The notes below the pieces were generated by a model that was not told the origin of the DNA, did no database searches, and saw nothing but the letters and a program-made list of their open reading frames with translations. From Acidilobaceae archaeon (GTDB lineage: Archaea > Thermoproteota > Thermoprotei_A > Sulfolobales > Acidilobaceae), in contig JALWPV010000032.1 of the NCBI GenBank assembly GCA_027080775.1, positions 1 through 64,000 of the forward strand: a stretch of DNA of 64,000 bases, written 5' to 3'. Shown piece after piece: positions 1-6,615 of the stretch; positions within the stretch are counted from its first letter, which is position 1, and each line of letters begins with the position of its first letter. The position numbers were made by a program, and so were the translations under genes.

Positions 1-341
1 CGGGGGGCGCCCGCAAGGCGGGTGCTAAGAGCGAAGAGCGGCCTAGGCCTAGGCGCCTAGAGCCCATCCTGGCGGCGCCGCCCGAGGGCTTGAAGCGCGA
101 GCTGGACCACGCGGTGGCGGCGGAGCTCTGGCGGGCTGTCAAGAGGGGCGTCGAGGACGGCCTGGTGCACGTGAAGCTGACTGCGCCCGGCTGTAATGGA
201 TACGTCGCGGTGGATCTCAGCGGCGAGCTCCTATGCGTCGAGGGCGACCGCGTCAGGCCCCTCAGGGGGAAGGCGGCCCCCGTCATCCAGGTCGACGAGC
301 CCGAGGACGAGCAGGACGAGGGAGAGGACGGGGGCGGGTAG
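1..341 (+). CDS. Hypothetical protein, C-terminal part
   Basis: The reading frame is open from the window edge (first full codon at base 3) to a stop at 339-341, so this is the tail of a longer gene; a TTG at 90 would be the first possible internal start. The visible part has an Arg/Lys/Pro linker, a compact alpha/beta segment with a single Cys pair region, and a strongly acidic Glu/Asp/Gly tail. It is followed after two bases by the next gene. No family recognised. Confidence 0.6.
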   Translation, partial: GGARKAGAKSEERPRPRRLEPILAAPPEGLKRELDHAVAAELWRAVKRGVEDGLVHVKLTAPGCNGYVAVDLSGELLCVEGDRVRPLRGKAAPVIQVDEPEDEQDEGEDGGG

Positions 342-343
342 CG

Positions 344-1459
344 GTGGGGCTACTCGACGCTCTGAGCCTGGTGCCACTCGCCATCCTAGTCGGCTTCGCC
401 TTCTTCGCCTATGCAGTCAAGACGCAGCTCCGGGGCCAGTGGCTCTGGCTCCGGAGCTGGGGGGACAGGCTCAACTTCTACCTCTGGCCCTCGGCGCCCG
501 GCAACGTGGTCCGCCTCGTGGACGAGCACGGCAGGCACCTGCTGTTCTTCGACGCCCCCGTCCTGCCGGAGCGCGAGGGGAGCGTGATCGTCGAGACCCC
601 GATCGGGTGGCTCAGGAGCCCCCTCAAGGCGAGTAGTGCCAGGGCGATAACGGACATCCACGGGCGCCCCGGCCCCTACGAGCTCGCCCTGAGGGCAGCC
701 GCGGGGCTCGGGGCGGCGTGGGCGTTCTACTACTACACGGGCGTGATACTCGCCAACATGGGGTTCCTGCAGCTTGACTCTACATTCGCTATAGTCGCCA
801 TGCTACTCCTGGTCTATCCGATGGTGTGGTGGAGCGTCGCATCTAGGACGAGCACTGAGTACTGGGCCTTCGCCTGGGCCGGGCTGGCGCCGCCGTTCAT
901 TTACGCCGAGCCGCTCGTGGGCGACACGATCAGCCCCATGGAGTACACCCGAATCAAGAACAGGCCAGTCGTGATCAGGGTCACCAGGTACGCCCGCGAG
1001 GCCCTCGAAGAGGTCAAGCGGAGCCTAGGCCTCGGCCGTGGGAAGAGCGGCAAGGCTGACACCACGGCCGCGGCCGTCCTAGGCATAGCGGAGCTCTACG
1101 AGCTACTCATAAGGAAGGCAGCAGACATCAAGGCCCGCGCCACGAGGGTAAACGAGCTACTCGGAAGCTTCCGGGGCCTCGAAATACGGGCCGGAAAGAT
1201 AACCATAGGCAAGGTAGCCCTCTACGCCCTCTTCTTCGCGATAGGCGTCTTCGTGGGCATAGCGATCTCGGGCGGGGGTCTGGTAATCGGGCCCCCGGCC
1301 ACGCAGGCGGGTATGGCGCAGGTGCCTGGCAACGCGACGCATACCATCGTGCACGTCATAACGCCCACCCACACCGCGAGCCCGACCCCAGCCCACATAC
1401 CAAGCCACACCGTGCCGGGCCACGCTCCAACACACGCCGTCACGCATGGGGATGGGTAG
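344..1459 (+). CDS. Multispanning membrane protein with His/Thr/Pro tail
   Basis: A 371-residue protein is read from GTG 344; the frame is open further upstream, but upstream sequence is occupied by the preceding gene. Hydrophobic segments lie near residues 8-25, 115-138, 147-165 and 291-315. A soluble stretch with charged helices fills 200-285. The last 55 residues, after the final membrane segment, are rich in Thr, Pro, His and Ala with N-x-T sites, like an exposed, possibly glycosylated stalk. It sits first in a block of small membrane proteins, so a virion or cell-envelope role is inferred. No family recognised. Confidence 0.75.
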   Translation: MGLLDALSLVPLAILVGFAFFAYAVKTQLRGQWLWLRSWGDRLNFYLWPSAPGNVVRLVDEHGRHLLFFDAPVLPEREGSVIVETPIGWLRSPLKASSARAITDIHGRPGPYELALRAAAGLGAAWAFYYYTGVILANMGFLQLDSTFAIVAMLLLVYPMVWWSVASRTSTEYWAFAWAGLAPPFIYAEPLVGDTISPMEYTRIKNRPVVIRVTRYAREALEEVKRSLGLGRGKSGKADTTAAAVLGIAELYELLIRKAADIKARATRVNELLGSFRGLEIRAGKITIGKVALYALFFAIGVFVGIAISGGGLVIGPPATQAGMAQVPGNATHTIVHVITPTHTASPTPAHIPSHTVPGHAPTHAVTHGDG

Positions 1460-1658
1460 CGTGAGCAAGGCGGCCCTGGGCATGCTGGGCCTGGTGCTGG
1501 TGAGCCTCGCGACGCTGCTCCAGATGTTCGTGGACTGGCACCAGGAGTCGGTGAGCCAGCAGGTGGACCCCTACGTGAAGGCGGGGATCCTAGGCGCTGG
1601 CCTGCTGAGCCTGCTGGCCGTGCTCCTAGGCATCAAGGCGGCCGGGGCCCGCCGGTAG
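1446..1658 (+). CDS. Small two-helix membrane protein, candidate coat protein
   Basis: 70 residues with two hydrophobic segments (about 10-26 and 45-64) joined by a short polar loop and closed by a basic C-terminus. ATG 1446 overlaps the previous gene by 14 bases; GTG 1461 is an alternative start. Length and two-helix layout resemble the small coat proteins of spindle-shaped archaeal viruses, but no sequence signature proves this. A holin-like role is also possible. Confidence 0.65.
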   Translation: MGMGSVSKAALGMLGLVLVSLATLLQMFVDWHQESVSQQVDPYVKAGILGAGLLSLLAVLLGIKAAGARR

Positions 1659-1690
1659 CCCATGCTTTTTCTCTATATTCGAGTCTGGGG

Positions 1691-1951
1691 GTGAGCCTGG
1701 TGCCCGGGAAGAGGAAGGGGAGCCGGAAGGGTAGAGCCGGGGGCCGCGGCCCCCGCGTGCTGCGGGCCGCCTCGCACCAGACTGGGTCGAGCGACCCCGT
1801 TAGGGACAGGCGGTACCACGCGCTGCCGCCGGGGAAGAGGGTCTCCAGGTCTGGCAGGGTCTACTACGAGTACCGCAGGAACAGGAGCGGCCTCACACCC
1901 GACGAGCTGCCCCCAGCCGCGGGGGCTAGGAAGAGGAAGAGGGGCCGCTAG
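1691..1951 (+). CDS. Small highly basic protein, likely DNA-binding
   Basis: 86 residues from GTG 1691, preceded by GGGG. More than a quarter of residues are Lys or Arg, with basic clusters at both ends and a central GKRVSRSGRVYYEYRRNRS segment. Similar short 'GK-R-S-K/R-G-YYEYRRNRSD' motifs are familiar from small proteins of archaeal viruses and plasmids. A nucleoprotein role, comparable to SSV VP2, is inference. It lies between two small membrane protein genes. Confidence 0.65.
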   Translation: MSLVPGKRKGSRKGRAGGRGPRVLRAASHQTGSSDPVRDRRYHALPPGKRVSRSGRVYYEYRRNRSGLTPDELPPAAGARKRKRGR

Positions 1952-1953
1952 CC

Positions 1954-2235
1954 TTGGCCTGGATAGTCTTCCTCGCCGTCCTAATCGACTTCTCCACCAC
2001 GATCCTCGGCCTCAGGCTGGGCCTGGCGGAGAGGGGCCTCGTGGCGGCCAGGCTACTACCGGTAACCGGCGTCGCATACTTCGCCGTAGAGGCCGCCGTC
2101 GTCTACGGGCTACACTACACCCTGAGGAGAGCCGGGCTCGACAGCCAGCAGGCAGCCCTAGCAGCAAGCGTGGGACCCTGGCTCGCCGGGTGGCACAACC
2201 TCGCCGTCATCCTGAGGCTGGCGTTTGGGGTGTAG
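1954..2235 (+). CDS. Small membrane protein, DUF5658-like
   Basis: 93 residues from TTG 1954, two bases after the previous stop. Three hydrophobic segments are visible (about 2-20, 31-55, 66-90). The N-terminal pattern, a membrane Asp followed by T-x-L-G-L and an acidic residue, resembles DUF5658-type integral membrane proteins. Function unknown; it belongs to the membrane protein block 344-3300 of the element. Confidence 0.6.
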   Translation: MAWIVFLAVLIDFSTTILGLRLGLAERGLVAARLLPVTGVAYFAVEAAVVYGLHYTLRRAGLDSQQAALAASVGPWLAGWHNLAVILRLAFGV

Positions 2236-2257
2236 GCCCGTGGGTAGGTGCCGCTTC

Positions 2258-2944
2258 ATGGTTAATACCGATGTGAGCATAACCCTCTACACTGCGGTGA
2301 AGCGGGGCCTGGCGCACCCGCTGCTGGCCTGGTTCAAGCGGCGCGGGGGAGAGGTGTGCTACAGCGAGCTCCTAAGGGACGAGCTCCGCGACATGGAGAG
2401 GCGGGGCAGGCTATGCCCCGGCGACGCACAGAGGATCCTGGACACCCTGAGGCGCTACGGGGCGCGAGAGGAGCCCGCCAGGGTAGGGCGGGCCAAGAGA
2501 GCGGCGCTAAGGCTACTCTTCGACGGGGAGCTGCCGGGCAGAATGCTCAACGACGCAAAGCTGGCCTACCACGCCGCGAGCCTCAGGGCCCGGCTGGCGA
2601 GCTACAACGAGCGCGACTACGAGAGACTCCGCAGGCATATTAGGGGCCTAGTCTACATTAGGCCGCCGGGGGCCCCCCTTGCCTACACGTGCAGTAAGGG
2701 CGGACAGGCTGGTGCGGGAGTACAGGGACGAGGTCGGCAGAGAAGTAGGCAGGCTAGTGAGGCTGGCGAAGCAACTAGGCGTCCCAAGGGAGAAGGCGAT
2801 AGCGATTCTCGCGGACGTGCCCTACAAGCTAAGCGTGGAAGAGGCGGAAGCCAAGCTGAGAAGCCTAGCAGGAGACGGCAGGGGGTAACAAGAGGCAGCC
2901 ACCCGAGGCGCGGGCGTAAGGGGAAGGGGGGAGCCAGGCGATGA
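2258..2944 (+). CDS. PIN-like protein with out-of-phase basic tail
   Basis: From ATG 2258 the first about 145 residues read as a PIN-like fold: VNTDVSITLY at the N-terminus, then a helical middle, then NDAKLAYHAASLRA and YNERDY, matching the C-terminal Asp helix and 'N-x-x-D-F/Y' strand of PIN ribonucleases. After about base 2690 the same frame gives an Arg/Gly/Ser-rich tail of low-complexity type, while another frame (2679-2888) looks properly coding. The formal stop at 2942-2944 overlaps the next ATG. Either the PIN gene has lost its stop by frameshift, or the two genes truly overlap by about 200 bases. Confidence 0.55.
   Translation: MVNTDVSITLYTAVKRGLAHPLLAWFKRRGGEVCYSELLRDELRDMERRGRLCPGDAQRILDTLRRYGAREEPARVGRAKRAALRLLFDGELPGRMLNDAKLAYHAASLRARLASYNERDYERLRRHIRGLVYIRPPGAPLAYTCSKGGQAGAGVQGRGRQRSRQASEAGEATRRPKGEGDSDSRGRALQAKRGRGGSQAEKPSRRRQGVTRGSHPRRGRKGKGGARR
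2679..2888 (+). CDS. Small helical protein overlapping the PIN-like gene
   Basis: 69 residues from TTG 2679 with a balanced charged helical composition and a C-terminal segment resembling a helix-hairpin or three-helix DNA-binding fold (LGVPREKAIAILADVPYKLS). Codon use fits the element, unlike the frame it overlaps. It could be a separate gene translated by coupling or the real C-terminus of the PIN-like protein after a frameshift. Confidence 0.5.
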   Translation: MPTRAVRADRLVREYRDEVGREVGRLVRLAKQLGVPREKAIAILADVPYKLSVEEAEAKLRSLAGDGRG

Positions 2945-3300
2945 ACCCCCCAGCCCAGGTCAGCCCGCAGCTTGCCTGGCTCCTAGGCCTATTCTCAATG
3001 ATGATCGTGTTCCTCTACTTCAGCAGGAGCCACGGCTTGAGAGCAGCATTCCTACTAGCCCTCATATGGGGCAAGATCCTAGCGGGCGTCTACTGGGTGC
3101 TACACATAGACATGCCACTATTCACCGTGTACCGCCACATCAAATACGGGTACCAGCCCCTCTTCACGGTCAGCGCCAACATGATCATATTCCTAAGCTT
3201 CCTCACCACGACCCTGGTCACACTGGCCTGGCCCGAACTCGAGAAGGAACTAGGCCTCAGAGGCATAGACATCCTGGGCAGGGCGGGGAAGAAGCGCTAG
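2941..3300 (+). CDS. Three-helix membrane protein
   Basis: 119 residues from ATG 2941, with hydrophobic segments at about 10-28, 33-55 and 77-97 and a basic C-terminal tail. The start overlaps the stop of the preceding open frame (ATGA), implying coupled translation. No family recognised; it closes the membrane-protein block of the element. Confidence 0.7.
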   Translation: MNPPAQVSPQLAWLLGLFSMMIVFLYFSRSHGLRAAFLLALIWGKILAGVYWVLHIDMPLFTVYRHIKYGYQPLFTVSANMIIFLSFLTTTLVTLAWPELEKELGLRGIDILGRAGKKR

Positions 3301-3346
3301 CCCCCCATCCAATCATTATGTTATAATTTAGGATAGTGGGCCCGTT

Positions 3347-3411
3347 GTACCGGCTGGTACCATTTGGTACTGCTTGGGGCCCTTCTAGTACTACGCGGTA
3401 CTTTGTGGTAC
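3347..3411. repeat. Six-site GTAC array, 10-bp phased and symmetric
   Basis: GTAC occurs at 3347, 3357, 3367, 3388, 3398 and 3408: steps of 10, 10, 21, 10 and 10, symmetric about a GGGCCC centre at 3377-3382. Most copies read (T)GGTAC. All sites face one side of the helix. It lies in the 150-bp gap between two convergent genes, so it is not an ordinary promoter operator. It may be a partition site, origin iteron set or recombination accessory site. Confidence 0.8.
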
Positions 3412-3416
3412 CGGGC

Positions 3417-3432
3417 TTAACCGGGGGGTTAA
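3417..3432. repeat. Inverted repeat TTAACC-N4-GGTTAA
   Basis: A perfect 6-bp inverted repeat with a GGGG spacer follows directly after the GTAC array, before the convergent minus-strand stop at 3451. The related hexamer GTTAAC recurs as a four-copy cluster at 10813-10846. Terminator or protein-binding site; not decided. Confidence 0.5.
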
Positions 3433-3450
3433 ACCACGGGCAACGCCCCC

Positions 3451-3963
3451 TCAGCGGCACACCTCTACGACCTGCGTCTCCTTGTAGTGAAGCACTATCT
3501 TCGCTTCCACATTCTTGCTCGTGAATAGGCTATAGGAGTTGTCTATCCTTATCTCGTAGGAGCCCTTGCCAGGGAGTGTCAGGGTGGTGTGATAGAAGGG
3601 GCCTACCTTACCGGTCTCCCAGTAGACCTTGCCATCCTTCAATAGGACTAGGGCGACATCGTTGCCCTCGTAGACCCGCACCGTAATATCCAGCCTGGGC
3701 TCGACCCAGTCGCTCTCCACTATGAAGGTCTTATACACGTACTCGCCCGGCTTCACGATGAACTGATAGTCTATAATGGGCTTCTCCCTGTCGTAATACC
3801 TAGCCTCATAATGACAGGACTGCGGCCCCGAGGATCCAGCGCCCGAGGAGCCCCCAGGAAACCCGCCCCACAACCCGGACAGCCAAGCAGCAACGCCCAA
3901 GCTAACGGCCGCCAGGACGACAATCACGGCAACAACAGCCTTCCTCACAAAACCACCCCCCAA
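3451..3963 (-). CDS. Secreted membrane-anchored GOLD-like beta protein
   Basis: 170 residues. An N-terminal hydrophobic helix (about 9-31) with a preceding Arg/Lys is followed by a Gly/Ser linker and an about 115-residue beta-rich domain. The segment ending in IDNSYSLFTSKNV resembles the GOLD/emp24-type beta sandwich seen in archaeal surface proteins. Cysteines near the start and end of the domain could form a disulfide. It probably stands on the outside of the cell or virion. Compare the similar membrane-anchored protein at 9287-10114. Confidence 0.7.
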   Translation of the reverse strand: MGGGFVRKAVVAVIVVLAAVSLGVAAWLSGLWGGFPGGSSGAGSSGPQSCHYEARYYDREKPIIDYQFIVKPGEYVYKTFIVESDWVEPRLDITVRVYEGNDVALVLLKDGKVYWETGKVGPFYHTTLTLPGKGSYEIRIDNSYSLFTSKNVEAKIVLHYKETQVVEVCR

Positions 3964-3970
3964 GCCGCCG

Positions 3971-4291
3971 TTATCTTTGTGTGTTTATTTTTTCTTTTGC
4001 CTTAAGGATCTCCCAACAGGCGGCGAGTCCCTCGGCCACCCGCCTACCTTCGGCTGTGAGTCTTGGCGGTTTACCGCGTTCGTACTCTACTAGTCCCTCG
4101 GCCACCCCTTCTTTTGCCAGTGTAATGTAGTTACCGCCTACTACTTCCTTGACTATGTTTGTATAATGTTCTCTGCTTCCGTATTTATAGAGCACTATAA
4201 GGAACTTCGCGTATGGCCTCAGGAATTTCGTCTTCTTCAGCATAACTATATCCTCAAGTTCCTCGGCTGTCAGATCCCTCACCCACGCCAT
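3971..4291 (-). CDS. Winged-helix regulator (family member 1)
   Basis: 106 residues from ATG 4291; the frame is open upstream, but that part overlaps the next gene and is not coding-like. It has a winged-helix pattern: helix, KYGSREHYTNIVKEVV, then LAKEGVAEGLVEYERG and the C-terminal LTAEGRRVAEGL helix. The last motif is shared with four other small minus-strand regulators in this element. The preceding gap carries paired GACAGAG words. Confidence 0.7.
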   Translation of the reverse strand: MAWVRDLTAEELEDIVMLKKTKFLRPYAKFLIVLYKYGSREHYTNIVKEVVGGNYITLAKEGVAEGLVEYERGKPPRLTAEGRRVAEGLAACWEILKAKEKINTQR

Positions 4292-4354
4292 ACAGTACCC
4301 CCAGCCAGACTTAGACTCTGACCCAGACCCACCCAGGAAGCCGAGTGGGCTGGA

Positions 4355-4380
4355 GACAGAGAGATAGACGACAGACAGAG
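4355..4380. repeat. Paired GACAGAG words upstream of regulator 1
   Basis: GACAGAG at 4355 and 4374, within the 152-bp gap before the minus-strand regulator at 4291. The same heptamer or its complement recurs in pairs at 4489/4506, 4674/4689 and 4778/4793 and singly at 5923. Possible operator half-sites for a winged-helix protein. Confidence 0.5.
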
Positions 4381-4443
4381 AGGCCCCAAGCCTCTCCCCC
4401 CGCCGCCTGTACGCGCGCCGCCGCGCAGTATACATTAGCCAAA

Positions 4444-4701
4444 CTAGTCTAGGCAGGACGCTAGACACTCAGCCAGCCGCGCACCTCTCTCTGTCATCTC
4501 TATCTCTCTGTCCCTAATCACTATGAGACCAGCCAACGCTAGCTTGTATGAGTGGTTGTAGGCCTTCGTCCCGAGCTCACGCCTGGCCTCACCCAACGTG
4601 GAGCGCCCGCCCTTCCCCCGCAGCCACACGAGGAGCTGGGCTGGCCCCGTTAGTAGGAGCCTCGCTAGCGTCTCTCTGTCATCTGTGTCTCTGTCATTCA
4701 T
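4444..4701 (-). CDS. Winged-helix regulator (family member 2)
   Basis: 85 residues from ATG 4701 (ATGA-type context, start chosen over an upstream in-frame codon at 4716). Winged-helix pattern with RSTLGEARRELG, the recognition-like AYNHSYKLALAGLI and the C-terminal MTERGARLAECLASCL motif. It reads away from the divergent gene at 4800 and shares its promoter/operator gap. Both ends of the gene contain paired CTCTGTC words. Confidence 0.7.
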   Translation of the reverse strand: MNDRDTDDRETLARLLLTGPAQLLVWLRGKGGRSTLGEARRELGTKAYNHSYKLALAGLIVIRDREIEMTERGARLAECLASCLD

Positions 4702-4740
4702 ACATCCGCACCACACTAGTATGTGTGCCCGTTCTCCGTA

Positions 4741-4799
4741 AAATTTATTAAGTCCTACATATGTATGTCTGACGTGAGACAGAGAGCTGTCTGACAGAG
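4741..4799. promoter_or_regulatory. Divergent promoter with GTCTGAC and GACAGAG repeats
   Basis: An AT-rich TATA-like box (AAATTTATTA, 4741-4750) lies between divergent genes. GTCTGAC occurs at 4767 and 4789, exactly 22 bp apart (two helical turns), and GACAGAG at 4778 and 4793. This is a dense operator just downstream of the box, covering the expected transcription start of the gene at 4800. Confidence 0.6.
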
Positions 4800-5039
4800 G
4801 TGAGAGGGGTGGGTGTAAGGCTCGGCGTGAATCATATTGGAATCCTCTTGAACAGGGCCGTCGAGATCTTTAGGAAGAGGAAGAAGGTGCACTTGGCAGA
4901 GCTGGCAGCCGAGCTAGGATACCGCTCTCCCGAGTACTTCAGACGCTCCCCTTGGAGACTAATCGAGGCGAAGCTCCACGACTGCATCATCCAGGTCGAA
5001 CCTTGGGTCTACGAGTGGGTCTGCAATGGTGATGAGTAG
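4800..5039 (+). CDS. Small helix-turn-helix protein
   Basis: 79 residues from GTG 4800 (an internal GTG at 4809 follows GAGGGG and may be the true start). The middle, KKVHLAELAAELGYRSPEYF, looks like a helix-turn-helix with a following wing or basic helix. It is the first gene after the operator-rich gap 4741-4799 and is followed closely by the gene at 5048. Likely an early regulator of the element. Confidence 0.6.
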   Translation: MRGVGVRLGVNHIGILLNRAVEIFRKRKKVHLAELAAELGYRSPEYFRRSPWRLIEAKLHDCIIQVEPWVYEWVCNGDE

Positions 5040-5047
5040 GGGGGTGA

Positions 5048-5377
5048 GTGGTTGTGGTGTTGAGTCGGTGGCTTGTGGGCGTCGAGGAGCCGAGGCTGCT
5101 CGTGTACTATGAGGTGCGTGGGGCTCTGCTGGCGCTGCGTGACCTGCTCAGGAAGGCGGGCGGCCTCATGGGCGAAGAGCTGAGGGCTATAGTCGAGGAC
5201 GCTATCGGCGACCTAGAGCTGGAGCTCGCCGATCTGGAAGCCGAGCTCACCCACGTGGTGACGGTGCCGACCGGGCTTGGGAAGAGGGTAGAGAGGCGGG
5301 CGGGGGAGCGCCCCCGGCCGTCCGTCGGTGTCCAGGCGGGGGGAGACGGGAAGGCCAGAGGCAAGGCCATAGCCTAG
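5048..5377 (+). CDS. Small coiled-coil protein, function unknown
   Basis: 109 residues. Several GTG codons (5048, 5054, 5057) and TTG 5060 could start it; GGGGTGA at 5041-5047 favours about 5054. Residues 25-70 are a Leu/Glu-rich coiled coil (ELELADLEAEL), followed by a Gly/Arg-rich tail. Translationally linked to the preceding gene. No family recognised. Confidence 0.55.
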   Translation: MVVVLSRWLVGVEEPRLLVYYEVRGALLALRDLLRKAGGLMGEELRAIVEDAIGDLELELADLEAELTHVVTVPTGLGKRVERRAGERPRPSVGVQAGGDGKARGKAIA

Positions 5378-5529
5378 GGGGTGGCCCAGGATGCCGGGCA
5401 ACAGCCCATGGGCTCCGCGCCGGAGCCCCGTGGGGCGGCGGAGAAGGCTAAACGCGATTCCACGGCTAAAGACACACTAGCCACCGGCAGCCCCTAAAGG
5501 CCCAGGCTCGGGGGTAGGGGTGGAAGGCG
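5378..5529. other. Intergenic stretch with hairpin and possible 29-aa ORF
   Basis: Contains an 8-bp perfect stem (5410-5417 with 5421-5428, loop CGC), which could end transcription or structure the leader of the next gene. An SD-preceded ATG at 5391 opens a 29-residue basic frame ending at 5480, too short to trust. GCTAAAC at 5447 and GCTAAAG at 5465 match the word repeated at 6285-6331. Confidence 0.4.
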
Positions 5530-5679
5530 ATGCCCGGTAAGATTATCTTGGAGATAGACGTGCGTTTTCTCCGGGATGAAAGAGTGACGGCGATCCTAGG
5601 CGAGCTATTCAGGGTGCTGGGAGAGACTGTCGGCCCCCAATTCGATGCAGTACCGCACCAGGGAAGCAAGGAGTCTTAG
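5530..5679 (+). CDS. Small protein, 49 residues
   Basis: ATG 5530 is preceded by GGGGTAGGGGTGG and opens a 49-residue frame beginning MPGKIILEIDVRF, a likely beta strand followed by an amphipathic helix (TAILGELFRVLGE). The layout, strand then helix, fits a small dimeric regulator, but no family can be named. Its 3' end overlaps the convergent gene at 5605-5931 by 75 bases. Confidence 0.5.
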   Translation: MPGKIILEIDVRFLRDERVTAILGELFRVLGETVGPQFDAVPHQGSKES

Positions 5680-5931
5680 TGTCTCTTCGAGGGCTTCTCG
5701 TCTTTTCCTCACCTCAGCGCCATTGGGAGCCTCGCCGGTATAGCGGGGCACAGCGGGGCTAAGAGGCAGGCTGAGATCATCCCTTATTCCAACCCCCAGC
5801 GCCGCCGCTATGACGATAGCCGAATTCCTCACACTCCACGCCCTCTCTATATAGTCTCCCGGGCCTTCTGCTAGTAGAAGCACTAGTTTTCGGACGATGT
5901 CACAATAGTGAACCCGGCTTGCCTCTGTCAT
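5605..5931 (-). CDS. Hypothetical protein
   Basis: 108 residues from ATG 5931, mainly helical with a central charged segment. Its promoter shares the AT-rich box at 5982-5992 with the divergent gene at 6031, and two tandem copies of an 8-bp word lie between. A CTCTGTC word sits at its 5' end. No family recognised. Confidence 0.55.
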   Translation of the reverse strand: MTEASRVHYCDIVRKLVLLLAEGPGDYIERAWSVRNSAIVIAAALGVGIRDDLSLPLSPAVPRYTGEAPNGAEVRKRREALEETLRLLASLVRYCIELGADSLSQHPE

Positions 5932-5951
5932 CTTTCTCTGCCACCGTTTAC

Positions 5952-5967
5952 TTGTCTACTTGTCTAC
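5952..5967. repeat. Tandem 8-bp repeat TTGTCTAC
   Basis: Two perfect adjacent copies (5952-5959, 5960-5967) in the leader of the minus-strand gene at 5931; a similar GTCTAC occurs in the promoter at 6942-6947. Probable operator. Confidence 0.5.
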
Positions 5968-5981
5968 AATGTTAAAGGCAA

Positions 5982-6017
5982 CGCTTTTTATCCATGTATA
6001 CCTGTCTATAGGGATAC
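5982..6017 (+). promoter_or_regulatory. Promoter with GTATAC-N9-GGGATAC operator
   Basis: The TATA-like CGCTTTTTAT at 5982-5991 is followed by GTATAC (5996-6001), nine bases, and GGGATAC (6011-6017), 13 bases before the GTG start at 6031. The same two words with the same N9 spacing occur before the gene at 6990. Confidence 0.6.
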
Positions 6018-6030
6018 TGGTGGACTGGGA

Positions 6031-6615
6031 GTGAGGGAGAGGGCTGTTGTGAGCCCGAGGACGGCGCTTATACTACTATTACTACGCGGGGGAGCCCTGA
6101 GCGCCCCGCAACTCGCGGAGTACCTGGGGATCCCCTCGAGGCAGGTCCACGCTTACCTGGCGTTTCTCAGGCGCCGCGGGCTTGTTGCCAGCAACTCGTA
6201 CACGTACTCGCTCACGAACCGCGGAGTAGAATATGTTGATAAGTACCGGGGTCATCTCGAGCATGTTGTACGCTCGCGTTTCAGGCTAAACTTAGCTAAA
6301 CTAGGCTCAACAAAGCTAAACTCGGCTAAACGTATTGTTGAAGAGATAGCCAGCCAGTACGATTTAGGCGATTGTATCGGTATTGTTAGGTTCCTGGTCG
6401 AGTTTAGGTTGAGGGTGGGGCGTAAGTGGTGGTGGCCGAGCCAGCCTGACTTGGTGAGCGAGCTAGCGGAGCTGGCGCGTAGTAGTACTATTAGCGTCCG
6501 CGAGTGCCTGGCCAGGCTGGAGTCTCAGGGCGTCCTATACCTGAGAAAAGACGCCCAGAGGGGTGTGTGGAAGGTGCGCCTCTCCCGCCAGTTCGACCCG
6601 CTATTCGAGGCATGA
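6031..6615 (+). CDS. Two-domain winged-helix DNA-binding protein
   Basis: 194 residues from GTG 6031; the frame is open upstream, but that part covers the promoter. Residues about 8-60 form a winged helix (LSAPQLAEYLGIPSRQVHAY, then RRRGLVASNSY). The C-terminal third has a second one (SELAELARSSTISVRECLARL, ESQGVLYLRK). The hinge is encoded by five exact-phase 10-bp repeats. It may bind those repeats or its own promoter. Candidates are replication initiator or master regulator of the element; neither is proven. Confidence 0.65.
   Translation: MRERAVVSPRTALILLLLRGGALSAPQLAEYLGIPSRQVHAYLAFLRRRGLVASNSYTYSLTNRGVEYVDKYRGHLEHVVRSRFRLNLAKLGSTKLNSAKRIVEEIASQYDLGDCIGIVRFLVEFRLRVGRKWWWPSQPDLVSELAELARSSTISVRECLARLESQGVLYLRKDAQRGVWKVRLSRQFDPLFEA
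6285..6331 (+). repeat. Five 10-bp GCTAAAC repeats inside a gene
   Basis: GCTAAAC at 6285, 6295, 6315 and 6325, with GCTCAAC at 6305: a strict 10-bp period over five units. Because 10 is not a multiple of 3, the encoded peptide repeats only every 10 residues, so the conservation is at DNA level. It resembles iterons or a partition site. Confidence 0.75.

Noticed and set aside
386-661. Minus-strand frame inside the first membrane protein gene
   Set aside because: Composition is that of an antisense shadow, and the plus-strand gene has membrane segments and an SD-linked start.
5391-5480. 29-residue basic ORF
   Set aside because: SD is present, but it spans a strong hairpin and has no coding support; noted in the intergenic entry only.
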